Shown here: positions 12,801 through 19,797 of the stretch, piece after piece
Layout of the letters: each line of letters starts with the position of its first letter
Position numbering within the stretch: position 1 is the first letter of the stretch
NCBI RefSeq assembly: GCF_001552195.1
Contig: NZ_BCQS01000013.1
Span: 62,001-126,000, forward strand
Source: Actinomadura latina NBRC 106108
GTDB lineage: Bacteria > Actinomycetota > Actinomycetes > Streptosporangiales > Streptosporangiaceae
DNA length: 64,000 nucleotides
Reading direction: 5' to 3'
The notes under the pieces: model-generated
Told to the model about the DNA's origin: nothing
Database searches by the model: none
What the model saw: only the letters and a program-made list of their open reading frames with translations
Program-made: the position numbers and the translations under genes

Positions 12801-15800
12801 TGACGCTGCCCGGGTCGGCCTCGTCGCCGAGGACCTCGCGCTGCCAGATCGCGTAGTCGGCGTACTGGACGGGCAGCGGCGCCCACTGCGGCTCCTCGCC
12901 GGCGGCGCGGGCGGCGTAGGCGGTGATGAGGTCGGTGGCGAGGGGCTCCATCGACCAGCCGTCGCCGGCGATGTGGTGCATCACCAGCAGGAGCAGGTGG
13001 TCGTCGGCGGCGACGCGGAAGACGTGCGCGCGGACGGGCGGCTCGGCGGCCAGGTCGAACCCGCGGGTCGCGGCCTCGAACACGGCGTCCTGGAGCCCGT
13101 CCGGGCCGCACGACGTGATCTCCGGCTCGGCCCCGAATTCGCCCGGGGCGAGGACGCGCTGGTACGGCTCGCCCTCCACCTGCACGAACACGGTCCGGAG
13201 GGCCTCGTGCCGCGCCATCATGTCGTGCATCGCGTCGCGGACCGCGGCCAGGTCCAGCGACCCGGTCAGCCGCAGCGGGATCGGGATGTGGTAGGTCGCG
13301 GCCGCTTCCCCGGCTTCCAGCCCTTCGAAGTCCTGGATGAACCAGAGGCGCCGCTGCGCGTACGAGAGGGGGACGAGGCCGGGGCGCTCGGCCGGGACGA
13401 GCTTCGGCCTGGCCTCCTCCTCGGTGTCCCTGATGGAGGCGGCGAGCGCGGCGACCGTCGGGGCCTCGAACAGCGCCCGGACGGCCAGTTCCGCGTTCAG
13501 CGCGGCGCGGGCGCGGGCGACGACGCGGGTCGCCTTCAGCGAGTCGCCGCCGAGGTCGAAGAAGTTGTCGTCGATGCCGACCCGCTCCACGCCGAGCACC
13601 TCGGCGAACACCGCGCACAGCGTCTCCTCGCGGGCGTCGCGGGGCGCGCGGCCGCCGGCGGACGCGGCGAAGTCGGGCGCGGGCAGCGCGGCCCGGTCGA
13701 GCTTGCCGTTCGGGTTCAGCGGCATCTCGTCCAGGACGACGATCGCCGCCGGGACCATGTACTCGGGCAGCACGGCCGCGACGGACCGCTTCAGCTCGGC
13801 GGTGTCGACGCCTTCGGAGACGGCGTAGGCGACGAGGACGGTGTCGCCCGCGCCGTCCCGGCGGGCCACGACGACGCTCTGCGTCACCGCCGGGTGCGCG
13901 GACAGGGCGGTCTCGATCTCGCCCAGCTCGATCCGGAACCCGCGGACCTTCACCTGGTGGTCGAGGCGGCCGAGGTACTCGATCTGGCCGTGCTCGTTCC
14001 AGCGGACGAGGTCGCCCGTCCGGTACATGCGCTCGCCCGGCCCGCCGTAGGGGCAGGCGACGAAGCGGTCGGCGGTCAGCTCGGGCCGGTGCAGGTAGCC
14101 GCGGGCCAGGCCGTCGCCCGCGAGGTACAGCTCGCCGGGGACGCCCGCCGCGACGGGCTTGAGCGCCGCGTCCAGCACGTACGCGCGGGTGTTGGCGATG
14201 GGGCCGCCGATCGGGGCGTGCCCGGCGGTGTTCCCGTCGTCGGACCAGGCCGTCGCGTAGACGGTCGCCTCGGTCGGGCCGTAGATGTTGGAGATGCGGG
14301 CGCCCGGGACGAGGGCGCGCAGGTCCTGGACGAGCCTCGCCGGGAGCGCTTCGCCCGCGAGGACGATGTCGTTCGCCTCGAGGTCGAGGCGCTTCTGGGG
14401 AGACGGCCCCCCGGCCCCTCCGCCGAGAGCGCCCGCGGCACCCGTGGCGAGGAGCGCCGACATCGCGGACGGGACGCCGGAGACGAGGGTGCCGTGCCAG
14501 CCGCCGCGCTCCGCGACGTCCAGCAGGTCGCGGACGACCTCGATGTGGCCGCCGGCCGTGAGCGGCGCCAGCCACTCGAACACCGACACGTCGAAGTTGA
14601 GCGACGTGGAGAACAGGACGCGGGCGAGGCGCTCGGGCCCGAAGTCCCTCCTCGCCCACGCGCACAGGTCGGCGGCGCTGGCGTGGGAGACGACGACGCC
14701 CTTGGGACGTCCCGTCGAGCCCGACGTGTAGATGACGTAGGCCGCGTTGCCGGGGCGGAGCGGCCTGACGCGGTCGGCGTCGGCCGGGGCCGACGCCGAC
14801 TCGCCGGCCAGATCGAGGGCGTCCAGGAGGACGCGCGGCGTCGTGCCCGGAATCTCGGCGCCGGACACCGTGATGACGCAGGCCGGGGACGCGTCGTCCA
14901 GCATGAACGCGATGCGGTCGGACGGGTACGCCAGGTCGACCGGCTGGTACGCGGCGCCCGCCTTCAGCACGGCGAGGGCCGCCACGATCAGGTTCTCGTC
15001 GCGCGGCAGGGCGAGCGCGACGAAGTCCTCGGCGCCGACGCCGCGGCCGATCAGGTGCCGGGCGAGGCGGTTGGCGCGCTCGTCCAGCTCCCGGTAGGTG
15101 AGCGTGGCGCCGTGGTGCGTCACGGCGGGGGCGTCCGGGGTGCGGGCCGCCTGCGCCTCGAACAGGCCGGGGACGACGGCCGGCTCGACCGGCACCGCCG
15201 TGTCGTTCCACTCGTCCAGGACGCGGGACCGCTCGGCGGCGTCCAGCAGCTCCACGTCCCGGAGCGGCGTGGACGGGTCGACGTCGCCCAGTGCCCGCAG
15301 AAACCGGACGTAACGGTCCAAGTGCGTGGAGACCTGGTCCTCGGTGTAGAGATCCGGGTGCGCCTCGAAGTCGACGCGGACGCCGTTGCCGTCGAAGTTG
15401 TCGTAGATGTTGATCGACAGGTCGTCGATCGGGCCGGTCGTGATGGCGTGCGTCCGCGCCGGCAGGCCCCCGAAGTCGAACCGGTAGTCGAACGCCATGA
15501 TGTTGATGACCGGCCCGTAGAGCCGGCGGCGCTCACCGAGCAGCTTCAGGTCGCGCAGCAGGTCCTCGCGCCGGTAGTGCTGGTGGCGCAGCGCCCGCGC
15601 GCTCGCCCGCGTCACCGTGCGGACCAGCTCCTCGACCGTCATGTCCGGCCGGACGGTCACGCGCAGCGGCAGGACCGTCGACAGCATGGCCGGGGTCTCC
15701 AGGGCCGCCTGCGAGGTGCGGCCCGACACCGCGAGGCCGAGGATCACGTCCTCGGTGCCGGTCATCCGCGCCACGTACGCGGCCGTCGCGGCGATCGCGA

Positions 15801-16542
15801 GGCCCTGCGTGGCGGTGCGCAGCCGGCGGGCGCCCGCCGCCAGGTCCGCGGTCTCGCGCGGCGGGACGACGGTGATGAGGCTGAGGTAGTCGGAGGTCGG
15901 CTCGGCCATCTCGTCCGACAGCGACACGGCCACCGGCCTGTCGGCGAACCGCTCCGTCCAGTAGGCGCGGTCCCGCTCGAACTTCTCCGACTCCCGGTAG
16001 GACTCCTCGGCGGCGAGGACCGCCCGGTAGTCGCCCACCTCCGCCGGGACGTACTCGCCGCCGTCCGCCAGCAGCGTGTAGACCTCGGCGGCGCGGCGGC
16101 TGATGAGCAGGCCGCTGTAGGCGTCCAGGATGGTGTGGTGGGCGCGCAGGAACCACCGGTGCAGGTCCGGGGCGAGGCGCAGCAGCGCCGTGTGGAACAG
16201 CCGGTCGCCGTCCAGCGGCAGCGGCGCCGACATCCGCTCCCGCATCCACGCGCGCGAGGAGGCGTCCGGGTCGGGCTCCCCGGACAGGTCCACGAGCGGG
16301 ATCGCCACGCTCGCGTCCGGGTCGAGGATCTGCCGCGGAACCCCGTCCTCCTCCGCCAGCCGCGCGTTCATCGCCGGCGACTCGTGCGCGGCCATCCGCG
16401 CCACCCGATCGAACAGCTCGTGGTCGACCGGCCCCTCGATCTCGATGTACTGCGCGATGTGAATCGGCGTTTCCGGCGCCAGTTGCTGCGCGTACCAGAC
16501 GCTCTGCTGAGCGGCCGAAAGAGGAACGAACTCGGTGGACAT
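3829..16542 (-). CDS. NRPS, C-A-T-C-A-T-C-(A remnant)-T-C-A-T-E
   Basis: Four-module peptide synthetase, 4237 residues, from the ATG after a weak GGAAAG. C1 (~7-440) resembles EntF-type starter C domains; its motif is HHTILDA, with Ala for the usual Gly. A1 (~455-960) code DVFSVAIVYK; T1 Ser ~1000. C2 (HHIAGDG ~1189); A2 (~1515-2010) code DVFSAGIIFK; T2 ~2060. C3 (HHIAGDG ~2244) is followed only by ~65 residues (~2571-2635) holding A9 (LPESMVP) and A10 (NGK), then T3 (GGNSL, Ser ~2679). C4 (HHVGGDG ~2862); A4 (~3177-3667) code DFWNVGMVHK, the classical threonine code; T4 has GGDSI, typical before an E domain; E (HHLVVDG ~3905) ends the protein. A1 carries a Gly/Ala/Pro-rich insert at 14392-14420. 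Module 3 cannot adenylate by itself. Codes were aligned by eye to GrsA. Confidence 0.95.
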   Translation of the reverse strand: MSTEFVPLSAAQQSVWYAQQLAPETPIHIAQYIEIEGPVDHELFDRVARMAAHESPAMNARLAEEDGVPRQILDPDASVAIPLVDLSGEPDPDASSRAWMRERMSAPLPLDGDRLFHTALLRLAPDLHRWFLRAHHTILDAYSGLLISRRAAEVYTLLADGGEYVPAEVGDYRAVLAAEESYRESEKFERDRAYWTERFADRPVAVSLSDEMAEPTSDYLSLITVVPPRETADLAAGARRLRTATQGLAIAATAAYVARMTGTEDVILGLAVSGRTSQAALETPAMLSTVLPLRVTVRPDMTVEELVRTVTRASARALRHQHYRREDLLRDLKLLGERRRLYGPVINIMAFDYRFDFGGLPARTHAITTGPIDDLSINIYDNFDGNGVRVDFEAHPDLYTEDQVSTHLDRYVRFLRALGDVDPSTPLRDVELLDAAERSRVLDEWNDTAVPVEPAVVPGLFEAQAARTPDAPAVTHHGATLTYRELDERANRLARHLIGRGVGAEDFVALALPRDENLIVAALAVLKAGAAYQPVDLAYPSDRIAFMLDDASPACVITVSGAEIPGTTPRVLLDALDLAGESASAPADADRVRPLRPGNAAYVIYTSGSTGRPKGVVVSHASAADLCAWARRDFGPERLARVLFSTSLNFDVSVFEWLAPLTAGGHIEVVRDLLDVAERGGWHGTLVSGVPSAMSALLATGAAGALGGGAGGPSPQKRLDLEANDIVLAGEALPARLVQDLRALVPGARISNIYGPTEATVYATAWSDDGNTAGHAPIGGPIANTRAYVLDAALKPVAAGVPGELYLAGDGLARGYLHRPELTADRFVACPYGGPGERMYRTGDLVRWNEHGQIEYLGRLDHQVKVRGFRIELGEIETALSAHPAVTQSVVVARRDGAGDTVLVAYAVSEGVDTAELKRSVAAVLPEYMVPAAIVVLDEMPLNPNGKLDRAALPAPDFAASAGGRAPRDAREETLCAVFAEVLGVERVGIDDNFFDLGGDSLKATRVVARARAALNAELAVRALFEAPTVAALAASIRDTEEEARPKLVPAERPGLVPLSYAQRRLWFIQDFEGLEAGEAAATYHIPIPLRLTGSLDLAAVRDAMHDMMARHEALRTVFVQVEGEPYQRVLAPGEFGAEPEITSCGPDGLQDAVFEAATRGFDLAAEPPVRAHVFRVAADDHLLLLVMHHIAGDGWSMEPLATDLITAYAARAAGEEPQWAPLPVQYADYAIWQREVLGDEADPGSVISRQLAYWREALAGLPEELALPADRPRPARATYRGAQHPFTLPPGLHAALTALGRDHRASLFMVLQAALAGLFTRLGAGTDVPIGSPVANRGDEAVHDLVGVFVNTLVLRTDTAGDPTFAELLGRVRAADLAAFANQDVPFERLVEVLNPQRSMARHPLFQAMISIQNNPSARVELPGLTVALEPVDPGVSRFDLALLVDETRDAAGAPAGIDCRLEYALDLFDPETAASMAARLERLLAQVAADPSLPLSAVDLLDDAERGMLLDRWNDTGVPVAPAVVPELVERQAARTPDATAVIAGRTGLSYAELNARANRLARHLIQRGVGAEDFVALALPRDADLVVAALAVLKAGAGYQPIDLAYPSDRIAYMLEDAAPACVITTSAAGLPGGTPRVELDTLSLSGLSGADVTDAERVRPLRPANPAYIIYTSGSTGRPKGVVISHANVVDFCAESMASYGPGRMRRVLFSTSLNFDVSVFEWLVPLTAGGEIEVVRDLLEIAERGGWSGTLISGVPSAVSVLLSRGGLRLEAGDVALGGEALPPQLVRDVRALLPDARISNIYGPTEATIFVTGWYDDGNTDGFAPIGRPMANTRAYVLDDRLGPVPVGVPGELYLAGDGLARGYLRRPALSADRFVACPFGGPGERMYRTGDLVRWNRAGHIEYLGRLDHQVKVRGFRIELGEIETALSAHPAVTQSVVVARRDTVGDNVLAGYVVGAPGSDRVDPAELRAFVADTLPDYMVPSAIVVLDAMPLNPNGKLDRSALPEPDFTADLTARGPRDAREEILCGIFADVLGLDRVGVDDGFFDHGGDSLKATRVVARARAALNVELPVRALFEAPTVAGIAARIASAAGAARPALRPVERPVPLPVSYAQERLWFLNRLEGLTATYNMPIPLRLTGAIDHGAMRDALRDVVARHESLRTLFGDADGEPHQVILAPGEAEPQVTVTEPADLHGALYMDATRGFDLANELPVRAHLYRTDRGESDRDEHLLLIVMHHIAGDGWSMAPLARDVITAYLARRDGGAPEWAPLDVQYADYALWQRDLLGSESDPGSLAARQLAYWKDALAGLPDQIRLPHDRPRPDRASYRGGQVPFEVPAELADGLRALARDHQVSVFMVLQAALAALLTRLGAGTDVPIGSPIAGRTDEALDDLVGVFVNTLVLRTDTSGDPSFAELLARVRETDLAAYAHQDIPFERLVEVLNPVRSLARHPLFQVMLTLQNNPEASVELPGLHVAVEPVDAGVAKFDLEFLLEDARDGSGALAGTLEYALDLFDRDTAERLAGWFRRTLEAAAASRGAVTVAGLDLPGAAVAEAVEAVEGPTEKRLVAYVVAAPGQELDPEELRAHIRESLPESMVPAAVVVLDEMPLTANGKVDAKALPKPELAIAPATAYRAPSGEAEEAVAAVFAELLGADRVGADDDFFALGGNSLIAMRVVSRVRRALDVELPVRALFEAPTVASLAALLGGGSARPARPALERRERPDVIPPSYAQQRLWFLSRFEGPSATYNMPTALRIRGPLDVAALRAAVGDLVERHETLRTILPDGGGVPRQLVLAPAAARPELEVTETTEAELPTRLAMAAGYAFDITAEPPLRTHLFRVAPDEHVALLLMHHVGGDGWSMAPLARDFITAYAARAGGAAPEWAPLPVQYADYTLWQQELFGSEDDPGSLISQQIAHWRDALAGLPEELRLPADRPRPAEASYRGGTERFRLGAGVHARLLDIARETGASPFMVAQAAFAALLTRLGAGTDVPIGSPIAGRTDEALDDLVGMFVNMLVFRTDTSGDPSFRELVGRVKETDLAAYAHQDVPFERLVEVLNPPRHLARHPLFQVGLTFQNNPEARLEMPGFSAELEPLTAGVSRFDLLMILTEREDGLDGELEYALDLYDPATARRLVERFERYLSALLADPDAPIGAADVLSAEERSLILGEWAGTGAAPVERATIPALFEAQAAARPDAPAVTFEGVSWTYAEVNVKANRLARRLAERGVGPEQFVALALPRSAELVVAILAVLKAGAAYVPIDPDYPEDRIAYMVEDARPVLTLGPDDLDATGYDDTNLDVAIDPDHPAYVIYTSGSTGRPKGVVVPHQNVVRLLRSTEEWFDFGPDDVWTLFHSYAFDFTVWELWGSLLYGGRLVVVPYLTSRSPEEFLALLAAERVTVLNQTPSAFYQLMAADRDVPGTELALRYIVFGGEALDLGRLEDWYSRHAEDAPTLVNMYGITETTVHVSYIALDRAYAATAPGSVIGVGIPDLRLYVLDDRLQPVAPGVVGELYVSGAGLARGYLNRPGLSAERFVADPFGEPGARMYRTGDLGRRLNDGRLEYLGRSDQQVQLRGFRIELGEIESALARHDAVSDAAVIVRDDRLVAYVVGSGADSSELRRFAGKDLPDYMVPAVVVELDALPLTVNGKLDRKALPAPDFAGKVSSRAPRTAEEETLAGLFAEVLGLERVGVDDGFFDLGGDSIIAIQLVSRARQSGLVITPRDVFQHQTVEELAATARPVGEGEEIEPEAPGAGVGPVPVTPIVAWLRDRVDGDAALIRGFHQSMLLRTPPDLGIERLTAAFQTLLDHHDVLRLRLDGWQPVVRPAGSSDAAALVTRVDVAGLDADKLQSVIAEQAAAARDRLDPAAGTVAQLVWFDAGQEQGRLLVVLHHLVVDGVSWRILLPDLVTAWAGGGLDPVPTSFRRWAQKLTASERDEDELEDWLDIVDGPPQNLAGRPLDPRADVAARARSVTLDLPADVTEPLLTEVPAAFHGRVNDVLLTGLALAVAQWRRHRGGRGTGVLIDLEGHGREDVVPGADVSRTAGWFTSIHPVRLDAGNATGGAALKTVKEQLRAIPDGGIGYGLLRYGGGEAAEELAGVPPAQIAFNYLGRVASGDEGGDWTLSAEELPAGEDPAMPMAHVLEINAVTRDLPGGPVLSATWTWPGGLLEPADVRALAEGWFTALRTLAADVAAGDAGGFTPSDLLVELDQHEIDKLQTAWRHKS
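8640..8840 (-). other. C-terminal adenylation subdomain remnant in module 3
   Basis: Stretch of the larger NRPS between C3 and T3. It starts near EKRLVAYVVAAPG, includes A9 (LPESMVP) and A10 (NGKVDAK with the catalytic Lys), and runs into the carrier domain. Motifs A1 to A8 are absent. The reading frame is open and the linker AVAEAVEAVEGPT joins it smoothly to C3, so this is not a frameshift. The missing part matches what the separate adenylation gene at 17005-18558 encodes. Confidence 0.85.
14392..14420. repeat. GC-rich repeat copy inside A1 coding sequence
   Basis: On the plus strand the sequence TTCTGGGGAGACGGCCCCCC continues into GGCCCCTCC. It closely matches 17600-17633 read on the minus strand. 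In the protein it gives a low-complexity insert (GGGAGGPSPQK) in the loop between A4 and A5, absent from A2. Confidence 0.6.
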
Positions 16543-17004
16543 CAAGCGGCACTTTCCCGGTCGAAGGGGGTTTCCTTTGCGCCCGTCATCGGAACCGGCA
16601 CGGCGCCGACGGGCGGAAAATCAGAAAGAATGACCACAGAACTGATCGGGCTTTCCCCGTCCCCTTTCACCCCGAGTCCCTGCCGGGAACGCGACCGGCC
16701 CGCGTTATCCCGGAGTCAACGCCCTGTGGTCCCGGCAATACAGAGCGCCGTCACTTTCCGCCCCTCGACCGGAACCGCCCTCGACCCACGTTCTACTCAG
16801 GAGTAGCGGAGTCACAGTCAACCAGCCTGTCACATGCCTCGCAATCCCCTCAAAAGTAGAACTTGGCCGGTCCCGTTGCTAACAGGAGTGACAAAACGGC
16901 CGGTCGCCGCGCAGGAACCGCAGGCCCGGGACGCTCACCGGGTGACAAAGGTTGACAACCGAATCGACCCAACCCGGTCACCCAGTGTGATCACCGGTGG
17001 GTCG
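16543..17004. other. 462-bp gene-free spacer upstream of the large NRPS
   Basis: No gene was recognised. The stretch is less GC-rich than its flanks. It contains the palindrome at 16793-16806 and plausible but weak promoter elements on the minus strand (TTGACT at 16820-16815). I infer that the NRPS operon has its own promoter here, separate from the adenylation gene upstream. Confidence 0.5.
16793..16806. promoter_or_regulatory. Palindrome upstream of the NRPS, possible operator
   Basis: CTACTC-AG-GAGTAG is a perfect 6-bp inverted repeat with a 2-bp centre, about 250 bp upstream of the NRPS start. The binding protein is unknown. Confidence 0.35.
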
Positions 17005-18558
17005 TCAGCGGGACGGGTACTCGTGCACGACGACCGCCGCGGCGCCCACTCCCGGGTGCCGCTGCAGGACCGCCTCGATCTCGCCCAGCTCCATCCGCAC
17101 CCCGGCGATCTTGACCTGCCGGTCGACGCGCCCCAGGTACTGCAGGGTGGGCCGGTCCTCGCCGCCCGCGCCTGCCGGCAGCAGGCGCACCGCGTCGCCC
17201 GTCCGGTAGAGGCGGCCGGTGGGCGACGCCGGGTCGAACGGGTCGCGGTAGAACGCCTCGCGGGTGCGCTCGTCGTCGCCGAGGTAGCCGCGGCCGACGA
17301 CGACCCCGCCGACGAACAGCTCGCCGGTCTCGCCGATGTCGCAGGCCGCCCAGGTTCCGTCGTCCTCCTCGCGCAGCGCGTAGAGCCGCGTGTTCACGAT
17401 GGGAGTGCCGATCGGGAGGCGGAGAAGCTCCAGGTCACCGGCGGTCACGGTGTGGTGGGTGACGTCGTCGGAGCACTCGGTGGGGCCGTAGGCGTTGAGG
17501 AGCCGGGCGTGCGGCATCGCGTCCAGCCAGCGGCGGGACAGCTCCGCGGGCAATTCCTCGCCCGTCGCGATCATCCACCTCAGGGCGGTCAAAGAGCCGT
17601 TCCGGGGGGCCTGGGGGGTCGTCCCCCCAGAATGAGAGGAGCCGGGGGCCAGGTCGTCCAGCAGGTGCCTGACCATGGTGGGGACGAGCTCGACGACCGT
17701 GATGCCCCGCTCGTCCACGGCGCGGGCGAACGCCTCCGGGTCGTGCGCGACGCCGTCGCCGACCACGTCGACCCGGCCGCCCAGCAGCAGCGGGCACAGC
17801 ATCTGCCAGATGGAGATGTCGAAGCCGAGCGGGGCGGTGAACGCGACGACGTCGGCGCCGGTCAGCTCCAGGTCGATGATCTTCGCCCAGAGGTGGTTGA
17901 GCATGCCCTGGTGCTCGACGACCGCGCCCTTGGGGCGGCCCGTCGAGCCCGAGGTGAACAGGACGTACCGGGGCTGGTCCAGGGCGTCCAGGCGGGGCCG
18001 TCCCGGCCAGGGCGCGAGACCGCCCGCCGCGGCCGCCGCGACGACGCGGCAGCCGGCCTCTTCCGCGCCCTCCAGCAGCGCGGGCGCGGTGGCGGCGTCC
18101 ACGGTGACCAGCACCGACGCGCCCGCCTGGGCGAGGACGTCGTGGACGCGCCCGGCGGGCCAGGTCTCGTCCGCCGGCACGTACAGGGCGCCGATCAGCT
18201 CGATCGCGAGGAACGCGGCGATGACGGCCGCGCAGCGCTCGCCGCCGACGCCGACGACCGTGCCCGGCTCGACGCCCTCCGCCTCCAGCAGCGCGGCGAC
18301 GCGGCGGGCCTCGGCGGCCAGCTCGGCATAGGACAGGGTGCGGTGCCGGTCGGCGACCGCCGGGCGGTCGCGCTCGGCGGCGAACCGCTCCACGCGCGTG
18401 ATGACGGGGTCGGCGAGGTCGACGTCCCGCTCGCGGACCATCCCGTGCCGGACGGCCAGCTCCCGGGCCCGCTCCGCCTGCGCCGCCGGTACGTCCAGGG
18501 CGGGCAGGCCGGCCAGGGGGAGCAGCCGGTCCACGGCGGGTCCGCGAGCAGTCATCAT
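17005..18558 (-). CDS. Free-standing adenylation protein lacking A9-A10
   Basis: 517-residue amino acid adenylating enzyme with A3 (FTSGSTGRPKG), A4 (FDISIWQ), A5 (NAYGPTE), A7 (YRTGD) and A8 (GRVDRQVKIAGVRMELGEIE). It ends 22 residues after A8 at HEYPSR, so it lacks A9, A10 and the catalytic Lys and has no carrier domain. My pocket reading is DIWEITADD; the acidic residues at 278, 330 and 331 would suit a basic or diamino side chain, such as Dap from the divergent genes (inference). The start is one of two adjacent ATGs behind GGAGAG (18566-18561). A Ser/Gly/Pro-rich insert between A4 and A5 is encoded by a GC-rich hairpin. The missing part matches the remnant in NRPS module 3, so the two probably act together. 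Loss of function is the alternative. Confidence 0.88.
   Translation of the reverse strand: MMTARGPAVDRLLPLAGLPALDVPAAQAERARELAVRHGMVRERDVDLADPVITRVERFAAERDRPAVADRHRTLSYAELAAEARRVAALLEAEGVEPGTVVGVGGERCAAVIAAFLAIELIGALYVPADETWPAGRVHDVLAQAGASVLVTVDAATAPALLEGAEEAGCRVVAAAAAGGLAPWPGRPRLDALDQPRYVLFTSGSTGRPKGAVVEHQGMLNHLWAKIIDLELTGADVVAFTAPLGFDISIWQMLCPLLLGGRVDVVGDGVAHDPEAFARAVDERGITVVELVPTMVRHLLDDLAPGSSHSGGTTPQAPRNGSLTALRWMIATGEELPAELSRRWLDAMPHARLLNAYGPTECSDDVTHHTVTAGDLELLRLPIGTPIVNTRLYALREEDDGTWAACDIGETGELFVGGVVVGRGYLGDDERTREAFYRDPFDPASPTGRLYRTGDAVRLLPAGAGGEDRPTLQYLGRVDRQVKIAGVRMELGEIEAVLQRHPGVGAAAVVVHEYPSR
17600..17633. repeat. GC-rich hairpin repeat inside the adenylation gene
   Basis: CTGGGGGG (17611-17618), TCGT, CCCCCCAG (17623-17630): a perfect 8-bp stem within coding sequence, followed on the minus strand by GGCCCCCCGG. 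It is a second copy of the element at 14392-14420, in the opposite orientation, at the equivalent protein loop. Confidence 0.6.
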
Positions 18559-18792
18559 TACTCTCCGTGATGTAGAACCACTCCGCTGTAACAGCAATAC
18601 AAGCGGAGGCCATAGCTTATGTCCGGCGTTCGCCAGAAGCACCGCGCATTGCACCCTACCCGCCGGTAAGCAGAGGGTTGCGATGGGAAGATGCACGAAG
18701 GTACGGTGATGCTCCGCATGGCTCTGGCGTGAGGCCCGGCGGCGAACTCGGGGGAAGATGAGGGAATTGTTTCTTCATTTGAGGGTGGACGC
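18559..18792. promoter_or_regulatory. Divergent promoter region, adenylation gene / Dap genes
   Basis: 234 bp separate the divergent adenylation gene and the sbnA-like gene. It is AT-richer than the flanks, especially 18760-18785. It must hold start signals for both sides, which would co-regulate precursor supply and activation. No clear operator was found. Confidence 0.5.
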
Positions 18793-19770
18793 GTGCCGAT
18801 AATCACCTCGCCGCAGGATTTCAATGTCGACGACCTTTACGTCGATCTTCGGCATGTCATCGAACGGCCGCTCTACCTCAAATGCGAGGGCTTTAATTTC
18901 GCCGGCTCGGTCAAGCTGAAGGCGGCCGCCGCGATGGTGGAGGCGGCCGAACGGGAGGGCGTGCTCACCGCCGGCTCGATCATCGTCGAGTCGTCGTCCG
19001 GGAACCTCGGCATCGCGCTCAGCCTCATCGCCGCGAGCCGCGGCCTCAAGTTCGTGTGCGTCACCGACCCGCGCTGCAACCCGGCGTCGATGCGGGTCAT
19101 GCGGGCGCTCGGCGCCGAGGTCCGCGTCATGTCCGACAAGGACGCCAACGGCGGCTACCTCGGCGGCCGCATCGCCTTCGTCCAGGGCCTGTGCGAGTCG
19201 GACGAGCGGTACGTGTGGCTCAACCAGTACGCCAACCGCAACAACTGGCTGGCCCACTACCGCGGGACCGCTCCATCGATCGACCGCGAGTTCCCCGACC
19301 TGGAGATCCTCTTCGTCGGAGCCGGGACGACGGGCACCCTGATGGGCTGCGCCCGCTACTTCCGCGAGCGCAAGCGGCCCGTCACGATCGTGGCGGTCGA
19401 CGCGGTCGGCTCGGTCACGTTCGGCGGCATCCCGGAGCGACGGATGGTGCCGGGCCTCGGCACGAGCAGCCGGCCGGCGCTGGTGGACGAGTCGTTCATC
19501 GACGACGTGGTGCACGTCCCCGAGCCCGACACGATCCGGACCGTGCACGCGCTCGCGGCCCGCGGGTTCCTGTTCGGCGGCTCCACCGGCACCGTCGTGT
19601 CCGGCGCGTCCCGCTGGCTGGACGCCAAGTACCCCGGCGAGGACCCGGTCGCGGTCGCCATCGCCCCCGACCTCGGCGAGCGCTACCTCGACTCGATCTA
19701 CGAGGAGAGCTGGGTGCGCGAGCACTTCGGCGACGTGCTCTCCGACACGGCCGGTATCCTCGGCGACTGA
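18793..19770 (+). CDS. sbnA: 2,3-diaminopropionate synthase subunit, SbnA-like
   Basis: 325-residue fold-type II PLP enzyme of the cysteine synthase superfamily. SbnA-type enzymes join O-phospho-L-serine and L-glutamate to give N-(1-amino-1-carboxyethyl)-glutamate, the first step to L-2,3-diaminopropionate. Visible signs: PLP-lysine region GSVKLK (~residues 36-41), substrate loop SSSGNLG (~75), phosphate-binding loop GAGTTGT (~177). The GTG start follows GAGGGTGG. It is first in a two-gene operon with the SbnB-like gene 27 bp downstream and divergent from the free-standing adenylation gene. The pairing with SbnB supports this over ordinary cysteine or cystathionine synthesis. The product is inferred to feed the NRPS. 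Confidence 0.88.
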   Translation: MPIITSPQDFNVDDLYVDLRHVIERPLYLKCEGFNFAGSVKLKAAAAMVEAAEREGVLTAGSIIVESSSGNLGIALSLIAASRGLKFVCVTDPRCNPASMRVMRALGAEVRVMSDKDANGGYLGGRIAFVQGLCESDERYVWLNQYANRNNWLAHYRGTAPSIDREFPDLEILFVGAGTTGTLMGCARYFRERKRPVTIVAVDAVGSVTFGGIPERRMVPGLGTSSRPALVDESFIDDVVHVPEPDTIRTVHALAARGFLFGGSTGTVVSGASRWLDAKYPGEDPVAVAIAPDLGERYLDSIYEESWVREHFGDVLSDTAGILGD

Positions 19771-19797
19771 TCATCGAGAAAAGACGGAGTTTCCACC

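Noticed and set aside
3838..16806. A 4322-codon open frame on the plus strand opposite the NRPS
   Set aside because: It is the antisense shadow of a GC-rich gene: Arg/Gly/Asp-rich with no domain motifs, while the minus strand reads as clean NRPS modules.
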